From Candidatus Izemoplasma acidinucleici (GTDB lineage: Bacteria > Bacillota_I > Bacilli_A > Izemoplasmatales > Izemoplasmataceae): DNA of 33,684 bases. The translations under genes and the position numbers were made by a program. The DNA lies in contig SDWO01000130.1 in the NCBI GenBank assembly GCA_004195325.1, positions 1 to 33,684 on the forward strand, read 5' to 3'. Below, piece after piece: positions 23,496 to 31,182 of the stretch (within the stretch, counting starts at the first letter, position 1; each line of letters begins with the position of its first letter). A model generated the notes under the pieces. The model had not been told where the DNA came from and did no database searches. It saw only the letters and a list, made by a program, of their open reading frames with translations.

Positions 23496-24978
23496 ATCTT
23501 TGATTTTGGTAATACTCTACATCTTCAGTAACAACTCTTATTTTCTCTCTAATAAAAAATTGTTTATCATAATACATCACATGGTCTTCACCATACAAAC
23601 TCTCTGCCAATTCAAACATATCTAAATATGCTTGTTCGCTAAATACACCAGTTTCGATATATTCCATTAAGTAGTTTTCATAGATTATACGATTTTCTTC
23701 AAACATAATAACATTGTCCCATAAAGGAATCGAGAAATCATTCCAAGGTAGCCATCCCCACTCGTAAATTTCATTACAAAGAGTATAGTTACAATGACCT
23801 TCTGTTGCTGGCCAACCACTTCCAAAACTATTATCATAGTCAAATGGAAGATAAGTCATTACTCCTTCTTCATCGAAGTAATACAGGAAATTATTACCAT
23901 TACCTCGATAGTCATCAGGATTACCTGTTAGAACATTTATTGCCATAGTACGCAGAAATGTATCTACATCAAAGTAATCATTTATAAATGTTTTTCTATC
24001 ATTTATATTAGATTGATTAAATAAGTGTGAGTACTCCACAAGATACTCATAGTTTGGGGCATCTTTATTAGTTTCTAAGGCATAGATTGGTCTCATGTTA
24101 TTTTCCCAATCTCTAACACCGTAAAGCCATGCATCGTTGATCGGTTCTAATGTTCCAGACCAAGACACTTTATAAAGATCTCCAACTTCTTTTGTTGGTA
24201 TATCTTGTAGATATCTTCTTATAAATTCTTCATCAAAATGCTCAAACACATTATATAAATGTGTGTTTTCAACTCTACCATCAATAACAATGTGAACTTC
24301 AGCTAATGTTCCTTTAGGTACTGGAACGTCAGCTTGGTTAAACATTTGATAACTAAATATTTCATTTATATAACTAGGATCATTTGTATTATTTCTTTTG
24401 AATAACAATTGCTCCTGTTCAAACACTTCTCTTTTCTTTAAGGCATCGTATTCCTCAGTACCTTCGACAAGATCGAATGTTTCATTGAATTTCATCATAT
24501 AATGAATTTCAGTTACATTGCCGTATTGATCTACAGGCAATCCTCTTGAATAGATATTTCCTTTTGAACGTATTCCTACATTTTCAATAACATATGTTTC
24601 GTCATCTGCAGTGTATGTTATTGTAACGTTTCTATAGTTATTTGATCGATAAGAACCGAATTCATTATAATATGATGTCATATCGTTAATTAAGCCATCC
24701 CATTCTTCTTGAGTGAACTCAATTAGAAATGTGTGTTTCACACTCATATCAAACAGTTTATCGTAATCTTCTGCCTGGTTGTGTTCTTGACTTAGTTTTA
24801 GTTCTTTTTCAAAAAGTTTATCTAGCTCTTCTTGTTGTTTATTTTTATCTTCTATACCTTTGATCACATCTTCTGTACTTGGAATATTTAGTAACAGTGT
24901 TTCATCAGCACTAACTTCAAGAACCACTAATGTAGTTGCTACTAAAGATAAAACCAAGATACGTTTAATCCATTTCAT
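23494..24978 (-). CDS. CotH-kinase family protein, secreted
   Basis: 494 residues with an N-terminal signal peptide (MKWIKRILVLSLVATTL...VSADE), so it acts outside the membrane. The CotH core is clear: SYINEIFSYQMF, PVPKGTLAEV, DYRGNGNNFLYYFD, and LPFDYDNSFGSGW near residue 378, containing the conserved Asp of the nucleotide site. CotH of Bacillus is a spore-coat protein kinase; outside spore formers, CotH-like genes occur next to VTC/DUF4956 genes as here, and their target is unknown. The start overlaps the DUF4956 stop (TAATG). It ends in a strong terminator. Confidence 0.9.
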   Translation of the reverse strand: MKWIKRILVLSLVATTLVVLEVSADETLLLNIPSTEDVIKGIEDKNKQQEELDKLFEKELKLSQEHNQAEDYDKLFDMSVKHTFLIEFTQEEWDGLINDMTSYYNEFGSYRSNNYRNVTITYTADDETYVIENVGIRSKGNIYSRGLPVDQYGNVTEIHYMMKFNETFDLVEGTEEYDALKKREVFEQEQLLFKRNNTNDPSYINEIFSYQMFNQADVPVPKGTLAEVHIVIDGRVENTHLYNVFEHFDEEFIRRYLQDIPTKEVGDLYKVSWSGTLEPINDAWLYGVRDWENNMRPIYALETNKDAPNYEYLVEYSHLFNQSNINDRKTFINDYFDVDTFLRTMAINVLTGNPDDYRGNGNNFLYYFDEEGVMTYLPFDYDNSFGSGWPATEGHCNYTLCNEIYEWGWLPWNDFSIPLWDNVIMFEENRIIYENYLMEYIETGVFSEQAYLDMFELAESLYGEDHVMYYDKQFFIREKIRVVTEDVEYYQNQR

Positions 24979-25679
24979 TATTCGGCTATGTAATCTCCTT
25001 GATGAGATAACAAGATTACACTTTTTACACCTTCCATTTTTGCGATGTCATTGATCAAAGTATATTTATCGTCTTTACTACGTACTTCTAAAGTTAAATC
25101 AAGTTGATCCTTCTTCACTGTTTTATTTCTTAATGTGAATTTTCCATAAATTGATTTTACATGAGCCAATACTTCTTCTTCTTTAGCGAATGAATCGGCG
25201 CGGATGATAAGGAAATAACTCTGTACAAATACTTCTAATGCAATTAGTAAGAATATACTAAACATTATAAGAACTGTACTCACAAGACCTAAGACGTAAA
25301 ACCCAGCTCCAAGTGTGATTCCAAGTCCAACTGCCCAAAAAACAAATACCGTATCAAGTGGATTTTTAATTGCTGTACGGAACCTTACAATACTTAATGC
25401 TCCAACCATACCAAGTGATAAGATAATATTTGATGATACTGTAATTATGATTACAGACGTAATCATTGCTAGTAATGGTAAACTAATTGCGAAACTTTTA
25501 TTATAAACTGTTGTTTGATAACTTCTCTTATACGTGAATAATATAAGTAAACTAAGAACGAATACCCCAAGTATAAGGAATATTACATCTTCTATTGGAA
25601 TACTACCCGAAGTATAAGTACCTACTACATCAGTTCCAAATAATTCATTTAAAAACCCTGTTAAACCTACTAAAATCAT
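24978..25679 (-). CDS. DUF4956 family membrane protein
   Basis: 233 residues with an N-terminal part of four or five membrane helices and a soluble C-terminal domain (about 165-233). The hallmark SLGMVGALSIVRFRTAIKNP is near 87-106. DUF4956 genes are found with VTC-domain and CotH genes in many Firmicutes, and this window holds all three in order. The membrane domain may be the channel or anchor of a polymer- or phosphate-handling complex (inference). Start after TAGGAGG, whose TAG is the VTC stop. Confidence 0.85.
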   Translation of the reverse strand: MILVGLTGFLNELFGTDVVGTYTSGSIPIEDVIFLILGVFVLSLLILFTYKRSYQTTVYNKSFAISLPLLAMITSVIIITVSSNIILSLGMVGALSIVRFRTAIKNPLDTVFVFWAVGLGITLGAGFYVLGLVSTVLIMFSIFLLIALEVFVQSYFLIIRADSFAKEEEVLAHVKSIYGKFTLRNKTVKKDQLDLTLEVRSKDDKYTLINDIAKMEGVKSVILLSHQGDYIAE

Positions 25680-25691
25680 AATTTTGTCCTC

Positions 25692-26369
25692 CTAAAATTC
25701 TGTGCTGCTGAATCCCATAAAATACTTTGAATAAGCGATGTGATCCATTGGGATTTGATGTAATATCGCTTTTATTGATTTTGGTAAATAGTGTTCATAT
25801 TTAACTTCTAATATCAGTTTATCATTTGCCATTAACTGGTAATCAACTGTTTTTAAAAACTCTGAATAACGTTCTCCGCACAACGAGTGGTCAAAGGTAA
25901 CTCTTACGTTATCAAGACTGTCTCTATATGCTTCTCTTTGATACTCTATAAACACCGTTGGTTTCAAATGACTTTTTAACAAATCTAAAGTGTACTTCCT
26001 TATTAAATCATCTTCAAAGAACTTATATAATAAATCAAAATCAGATTCAATAATACCTTTGTATACTTCGTTGTTTATCGGCGTTGAAGTTTTCTCACTT
26101 ACTTCACCAATTTTGTATTTGCATTCAAGTTTCTTTTTGTTTTCATCATGATAGAATCTTACTCTATACTTTTTATGTATTTCATTTCCAAAGGCTTTAT
26201 CACTAGCTCCAGAAAAAACTAAATCATCTAAGTATATACTTCGAACAGGATATGAGTCTTCATCTCCATGTTTGTCATGGATCATAAGAACTCTAAGCTG
26301 TTCGACGATTCTAAAATAATCAACATATGAAATCATGTATTTGTATTCATGTCTTATTGTTGTTTTCAT
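25692..26369 (-). CDS. VTC domain (polyphosphate polymerase-like) protein
   Basis: 225 residues. Triphosphate-tunnel-type fold seen in the VTC domain of yeast polyphosphate polymerase: RHEYKYMI (5-12), RSIYLDD (43-49), KYRVRFYH (67-74), LECKYKIG (about 80-87), VTFDHSL and a C-terminal ILEVKYEHYLP, giving alternating basic/acidic strands. It may synthesise or bind polyphosphate. First gene of the cluster with DUF4956 and CotH. Promoter TGTTATAAT lies about 17 bp upstream, so the leader is very short; ribosome binding site is GGTGAT. Confidence 0.88.
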   Translation of the reverse strand: MKTTIRHEYKYMISYVDYFRIVEQLRVLMIHDKHGDEDSYPVRSIYLDDLVFSGASDKAFGNEIHKKYRVRFYHDENKKKLECKYKIGEVSEKTSTPINNEVYKGIIESDFDLLYKFFEDDLIRKYTLDLLKSHLKPTVFIEYQREAYRDSLDNVRVTFDHSLCGERYSEFLKTVDYQLMANDKLILEVKYEHYLPKSIKAILHQIPMDHIAYSKYFMGFSSTEF

Positions 26370-26385
26370 AACATCACCTTTTAAA

Positions 26386-26394
26386 ATTATAACA
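26386..26394 (-). promoter_or_regulatory. Extended -10 promoter of the VTC cluster
   Basis: Minus strand TGTTATAAT in the 29-bp gap behind the helicase gene. No good -35 hexamer; it would fall inside the helicase 3' end. Confidence 0.55.
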
Positions 26395-26398
26395 CATA

Positions 26399-28753
26399 TT
26401 AGTCTTTACTATTATTATTTTCGTCTTTCCAAAACTGCTTTAATGCACTTTGCACAAAGTCATTTTTCTTAACACTTTTATAATGACTCCAATGTTTAGG
26501 ATACAAATCTCTATACTTCTTATGAGCGTATCTATCATCAAACAATATAGCTGTTCCTACATCCTTCTTTGTTCTGATAACTCTTCCTACTGCTTGTACA
26601 ACTTTATTCATTCCTGGATACGTGTACGCATAGTCAAATCCATTTTCAAAATGTTCATCAAAATAGTTTCTTAATAGCTCGTTATATTTATTAAACATAG
26701 GTAGTGCTACTCCGACTATTAAAACACCAGTGAGCATATCTCCTATGTAATCAACACCTTCACTAAAACTTCCTCCTAGAACAAAGAATCCGATTTTAGA
26801 GGTATTTGATTGTTCACTAAATTCATGAAGCATTTTGGATCTAGCTCTCTGAGACATATTTCTTTTTTGAATGTAAACTTCATATGTTTCAGTATCAAAC
26901 TCTTCTAAAATCATATTCATATAATGATAACTTGGAAAGAAAGCGATGTAGTTCCCTACCTTCGTTTCAGCCATAGCGTAGATAGTATCAATTATATTAT
27001 CTACTGATCTTTCTCTATCTCTATATCTAGTAGATGTAGATTCATCTACGAATAACCCCAAATTCTTTTGTTTAAACGGAGAAGTAATCTTTATACTTTT
27101 ACCAACACCATTAGATATTAGTTGAACATAGTAATCAATCGGGTCCATTGTAGCACTGAAAAATATAGTTCCACTTGATCTTCTTTCTATTGTATCTAGT
27201 ATAAATGCGGATGCATCTAAGCATGCTAATGTGATGTGAATATCTTCAAACTTGCTTTCGACAATATATCTATACTTTCCATTATAGAAATCACTTATTT
27301 TAGAAAACTGGATTAACATAAAATACCCATCTAAAATTAAATCTCTATTTTTGAATTTCTTATTCTCACTCAATATTTGATCTATTTTATTAGTAATTCT
27401 TTCGACCAAAGTTACTAACTCGTAATCCATATCGTCTTGGACGTAAAATTGTGCTTTTTCGATTTCATTTGTTTCCACAAATTCATCAATATAACTTATT
27501 AGTTTATTGATTTGATGTCGTGGATTTGGTTTCACTTTATTGCAGGCTTTTCTAAGCTCAATAAGTGCGTTTTTATTGATAGAAGAACTGTACATACTTC
27601 GCGAGCGGTCAACTAAGTTATGAGCCTCGTCAATCAATAATTTAGGGCTGTAGTATTCCTCGTCAAAATAGCGTATTAAATGTGTCCTTGGATCAAATGC
27701 ATAGTTGTAATCGCATATTACTATATCGCTAAAGTTACTTATCGACAAACTGAACTCATGTGGACATATATTATGAAATTTTCCATAATCTTTTATTAGC
27801 TTCATATCATATACATCTTGATGAACAAAGATGTCGCTTAAGGCTTCATTTAATCTATCAAAGAACCCTTTCGCAAATGGACATATCTCAGGATCACAAT
27901 CCACCTTGTCCATTAAGCACATGCTTTCTTTACTGTTAATAACAACCGTCTTACATATAAGACCATTCTCTTTTAATAAGTTTACTGTATCCACTACTAT
28001 CTTCTTTCCTGCGTTTTTCGCAGTTAAGTAGAATATCTTTTCTTTTTCGGTTTTGATTGTTTTTAAACTTGAGTATAGGCTTCCAATCGTTTTCCCAATT
28101 CCAGTTGGAGCTATACTATATAATACGTCTCCTTGGATAAGCGTTTGATATACCGCACCCATGAACTTGTATTGTCCTTCTCTATATTCTTCAAATGGAA
28201 AGTTAATCCCTTCAATACTTTTTAGTTTTTCGACTTGATGCTTATCAAATATTTTTAACCAATCAGTATATCGTTTAATCGTTTCTAGAAAAAACTTCTC
28301 TAGCTGTGTGGTATTGTATCTTTTCTTGAATGTTTTAACTTTATAATCATCAACTGTTACATATGTCAAATGAACTGTAATGCTTTTTATGTTCTCTTTT
28401 TTTGTATACATGTAAGCATACATTTTTGCTTGCATTAAGTGTTCTGGTCTTGTATCTATTTCTATTATGTTTAAGTCTAGCTTGGTAGACTTGATTTCTT
28501 CGATAACTAGTTTGTTTTCTCTTTTAAGTAAGCCGTCCATTCTTCCTGTTATATAGAATGAATAATCTTCATACTCAAAAAGAGTTTCGACTGAAACTTC
28601 TTTTTTGTCTTGTTCTCCATAGTTGCTTTGAATGTGCTTGTGGACTTCGATTCCTTCTAAAGCACGTTTGTTTGAAGAGAATTCACTTGTAAGGTCTCCA
28701 CCGCTATATATGTACTCTACAATGTCACGAGCGGTTATTTTAATCTTCTTCAT
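26399..28753 (-). CDS. PD-(D/E)XK nuclease-XPD/DinG-type Fe-S helicase fusion
   Basis: 784 residues. N-terminal RecB/Cas4-like nuclease region: GRMDGL (D73), VIEEIKST (E86, K88) and QAKMYAYMY (Q108), the D..ExK..QxxxY pattern. Then a superfamily 2 helicase: APTGIGKT (215-222), four cysteines C279/C286/C291/C330 that fit the XPD/DinG [4Fe-4S] cluster, DEAH box at 375-378, and the C-terminal VVQAVGRVIRT motif. Likely repairs or processes DNA ends and flaps, with the nuclease and helicase acting on the same molecule. Start chosen at ATG 28753 with AGGTGA 5 bp upstream; the GTG at 28762 lies in the ribosome binding site. Single gene with its own promoter. Confidence 0.88.
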   Translation of the reverse strand: MKKIKITARDIVEYIYSGGDLTSEFSSNKRALEGIEVHKHIQSNYGEQDKKEVSVETLFEYEDYSFYITGRMDGLLKRENKLVIEEIKSTKLDLNIIEIDTRPEHLMQAKMYAYMYTKKENIKSITVHLTYVTVDDYKVKTFKKRYNTTQLEKFFLETIKRYTDWLKIFDKHQVEKLKSIEGINFPFEEYREGQYKFMGAVYQTLIQGDVLYSIAPTGIGKTIGSLYSSLKTIKTEKEKIFYLTAKNAGKKIVVDTVNLLKENGLICKTVVINSKESMCLMDKVDCDPEICPFAKGFFDRLNEALSDIFVHQDVYDMKLIKDYGKFHNICPHEFSLSISNFSDIVICDYNYAFDPRTHLIRYFDEEYYSPKLLIDEAHNLVDRSRSMYSSSINKNALIELRKACNKVKPNPRHQINKLISYIDEFVETNEIEKAQFYVQDDMDYELVTLVERITNKIDQILSENKKFKNRDLILDGYFMLIQFSKISDFYNGKYRYIVESKFEDIHITLACLDASAFILDTIERRSSGTIFFSATMDPIDYYVQLISNGVGKSIKITSPFKQKNLGLFVDESTSTRYRDRERSVDNIIDTIYAMAETKVGNYIAFFPSYHYMNMILEEFDTETYEVYIQKRNMSQRARSKMLHEFSEQSNTSKIGFFVLGGSFSEGVDYIGDMLTGVLIVGVALPMFNKYNELLRNYFDEHFENGFDYAYTYPGMNKVVQAVGRVIRTKKDVGTAILFDDRYAHKKYRDLYPKHWSHYKSVKKNDFVQSALKQFWKDENNNSKD

Positions 28754-28769
28754 TTCAATCACCTACTTC

Positions 28770-28778
28770 ATTATACCA
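28770..28778 (-). promoter_or_regulatory. Extended -10 promoter of the nuclease-helicase gene
   Basis: Minus strand TGGTATAAT, 17 bp before the start codon. Confidence 0.55.
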
Positions 28779-28783
28779 AAAGA

Positions 28784-28806
28784 AAAAGAGAAACGTTAGT
28801 CTCTCT
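28784..28806 (-). terminator. Possible weak terminator after the methyltransferase gene
   Basis: AGAGA / TCTCT 5-bp stem, eight-base loop, followed by a T-rich run on the minus strand. Short stem, so weak. Confidence 0.35.
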
Positions 28807-29453
28807 TATTTCTTTCTGAATAATAATGTATTCTTCTTATTATGTTTAACAATTTCTAGATTAAGTTCTTTTGCCAAGTACTCAAATGTTTTCATATTAT
28901 AAAACGCTACATGAGTTATATCTCGTCTATACCACCATACTAAAAATTGTTCATCATTCATTTTTCTGAAGTATGTTGAGATTAATAAATACCCGCCATC
29001 TTCTAGTAAATCAACCAAGTGCTTGAACTCTTTAATTGGATCACTAAAGTGTTCTACAACTTCTGTCGAAACAATTAGTTGATATTTGTTTTCCTTATAC
29101 TCATCATTACGATTGTAAAAGATATCATAATCATGAACATCATAATTCATATCTGTTAATAGTTTTTTTAGAACAGGAGTAGGTCCACTCCCAAAATCTA
29201 ATATTTTACGTTTGATGTATAAATACTCAACAAACTCTTCAATCATGTCTCTAAACATATTCACATAGGCTTTATTTTCAAACGTATTGTCGTGTCTTAG
29301 ATACCTTTTTTCCTCTTCATTATGTGGTAAGTGGTGTTTCTTTTGCTTGTATATGAATCCACATTCCTCACATACATCGTAGTCCACTATGATTTGTGGG
29401 TCGTAAACTGTTTTTGTTTTTGACCCGCAGACTATGCAATTAGTTTCGTGCAT
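28806..29453 (-). CDS. SAM-dependent methyltransferase with N-terminal zinc ribbon
   Basis: 215 residues. Zinc-ribbon-like cysteines C6/C9 and C28/C31, then a class I methyltransferase domain with ILDFGSGPTPVL (84-95), an acidic second-strand end and IVSTEVVEHFSDP as motif IV. Zinc-ribbon plus Methyltransf_23 layout. ATG 29453 is chosen because GGAGG lies 9 bp upstream and the protein then starts with the zinc ribbon; it overlaps the LURP-one gene by 14 bp. Substrate unknown. Confidence 0.82.
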   Translation of the reverse strand: MHETNCIVCGSKTKTVYDPQIIVDYDVCEECGFIYKQKKHHLPHNEEEKRYLRHDNTFENKAYVNMFRDMIEEFVEYLYIKRKILDFGSGPTPVLKKLLTDMNYDVHDYDIFYNRNDEYKENKYQLIVSTEVVEHFSDPIKEFKHLVDLLEDGGYLLISTYFRKMNDEQFLVWWYRRDITHVAFYNMKTFEYLAKELNLEIVKHNKKNTLLFRKK

Positions 29454-29937
29454 TTCTCTTCGCCTCCGCACTTTCCAGAATTTGATCAATAATGATCACG
29501 ATAAATAAATACAGTTCTTCGTTTGTATGATCTGTTACATCTATTACATAGCTGTCTCCAAAACTAAATAGTTTTTTCTGAATGGAAACAACTTCTTGTC
29601 CGCCTTCACTCACATTAAATTTGTGTGCAAGGAAGTTCCCAAAAACATCAAGTGTTCTGTCGCTGATTGTTACAGTGAAATTTGGACGGAAACTAAATCT
29701 TCTTTTCACCTTTGCTAAATGTTCACCTTCTGGAGATTCAATATTATATTCTGCAAAAATCTTAAATAGTTTTTTCTTTGCTTTTAATATTATGTCTCCT
29801 GCAGGATTGGTTAATGATAATTTATTAGTAATTGAGAAGAGTTTACCTTCTACCATATAAAGTGTATTTTGTTGCTCATCAGTAATGTTAAATTTGTCCT
29901 TTAACGTAAATACTTTTTGCTTAATGAAATATCTCAT
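29440..29937 (-). CDS. LURP-one-related (tubby-like fold) protein
   Basis: 165 residues, ordinary length for the LURP-one-related family (B. subtilis YxjI type). Pattern of repeated beta strands with KLFSITNKLSLTNPAG near 32-47, KAKKKLFKIFAEY, and a C-terminal hydrophobic helix (LFIVIIIDQIL). The function of bacterial members is poorly known. Second in the operon between an OLD-like ATPase and the methyltransferase; TAGGAGG overlaps the previous stop. Confidence 0.85.
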   Translation of the reverse strand: MRYFIKQKVFTLKDKFNITDEQQNTLYMVEGKLFSITNKLSLTNPAGDIILKAKKKLFKIFAEYNIESPEGEHLAKVKRRFSFRPNFTVTISDRTLDVFGNFLAHKFNVSEGGQEVVSIQKKLFSFGDSYVIDVTDHTNEELYLFIVIIIDQILESAEAKRNARN

Positions 29938-29947
29938 AATTGTCCTC

Positions 29948-31114
29948 CTAATCCATTAGTATTGTATTAAGTTCTACTACAAATTTATTGTCTAGTTTAA
30001 GATTTTTTCTTGCCCAACTAGATAATACTTTTTTCACGATATCGTCCTTTACACGAATTCGTTTAAAGAAATCTCGCTTCCTTGCAGGTAATGTTTTAAA
30101 GTTTGTCCCAAACCTTGAATTAATATAGTCTACATCACCATATAATTCGATCACATCCCTTTTTAATGATGAATCTAATTCTACGTCACCATCTGTAACT
30201 ACGATGGTTTCAAAATGTTCTTTTTCCAATTGTTCTTTTACGTATGTTATGTTTCCGTAACCCCCACAAGGGATAACTCTATATTTATCTGATATTTCTA
30301 ACAATTGTAATGCTTTTTCAAACCAAGCCACATCATATTTTCCTTCAACAAGAATATACTTTTTGTGATTTGTAATTCTTTTTCGAACTGTTTCGAATTC
30401 AGATTTTATGTCTTCTTTATACAATGATACTACTGAGTAATCAAAGTGTTTTGCTATTTCAGAATCATTGGTTGTAAATAGTGTTTGATAGGTATACTTT
30501 GTCATCTTCTTAATCGCGTCTATATCAAAATTGCTTTCAACGTTATCTATTCCAAGAATTAAATGATGATAAGTAATGTTTGATAACATCACTGTGTAAT
30601 CATTTTTTGAAAACTGAATATCCTTATTAATATTCATTTTGATATCATTGTTGATACTAAATAATTTATAGTTGTCATTTCCTAGTTTGCCATCAATATA
30701 ATCAAAGATTTTGAACATTTTTGCTTGCTCTGTAGCGTCTATTTTCGTTGTATAGTTAATTGTTAATATACTATTAAGCAATGCCTGATCATTTATAACT
30801 TTTGGTATATATAAATACTTTATATGATTGATCTCGAACATATCTCCAATGCACTTCTTAAAGTTGATTTCATAGCTTGGTGGACTGAATGTTTTACGGT
30901 ACCGTTGTTCGTTTATATGGATTTCTACTACGACGTCTTCCTTAGTATCTCTTATGCATTCAAATCGAATTTGGGTATTAAAAAATAAATCCAATGCTTC
31001 TAGTACTGTAGTCTTACCTGAGTTGTTACTACCGATTAAAAGCGAGAATTTATCAAGTGGAATGTTTTCTCTTTGAAATGCTTTGTAATTTCTAATGAAG
31101 ATGTGATCAATCAT
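29948..31114 (-). CDS. Compact OLD-like ATPase with TOPRIM domain
   Basis: 388 residues, short for the OLD family (about 550-700). N-terminal ATPase with Walker A GSNNSGKTT (28-36); the ABC signature is degraded (LSNITYHH, 177-184, in place of LSSGEQQ), with LILGIDNVE (185-193) in the Walker B position and TTND (214-217) where OLD proteins have a switch histidine. C-terminal TOPRIM domain: ILVEGKYD (254-261, catalytic E257), CGGYGN and VVTDGD (305-310). It may be a nuclease of the OLD/Gabija GajA type with altered ATP hydrolysis. It has its own promoter; no UvrD-like helicase partner is adjacent. Confidence 0.78.
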   Translation of the reverse strand: MIDHIFIRNYKAFQRENIPLDKFSLLIGSNNSGKTTVLEALDLFFNTQIRFECIRDTKEDVVVEIHINEQRYRKTFSPPSYEINFKKCIGDMFEINHIKYLYIPKVINDQALLNSILTINYTTKIDATEQAKMFKIFDYIDGKLGNDNYKLFSINNDIKMNINKDIQFSKNDYTVMLSNITYHHLILGIDNVESNFDIDAIKKMTKYTYQTLFTTNDSEIAKHFDYSVVSLYKEDIKSEFETVRKRITNHKKYILVEGKYDVAWFEKALQLLEISDKYRVIPCGGYGNITYVKEQLEKEHFETIVVTDGDVELDSSLKRDVIELYGDVDYINSRFGTNFKTLPARKRDFFKRIRVKDDIVKKVLSSWARKNLKLDNKFVVELNTILMD

Positions 31115-31133
31115 AATATCACCACCTATCTAT

Positions 31134-31139
31134 ATTATA
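31134..31139 (-). promoter_or_regulatory. Possible -10 element of the OLD-like ATPase operon
   Basis: Minus strand TATAAT, 20 bp before the ATG at 31114; no TG extension and no good -35, as the upstream sequence is the preceding terminator T-run. Confidence 0.4.
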
Positions 31140-31150
31140 CTACATTGCAG

Positions 31151-31181
31151 AAAAAAAAGCACTTAAAATGTAAGTGCTTTT
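31151..31181 (-). terminator. Terminator of the ABC transporter gene
   Basis: AAAAGCACTTA / TAAGTGCTTTT, 11-bp perfect stem, five-base loop, eight T residues on the minus strand, 1 bp after the stop. Confidence 0.93.
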
Positions 31182-31182
31182 A

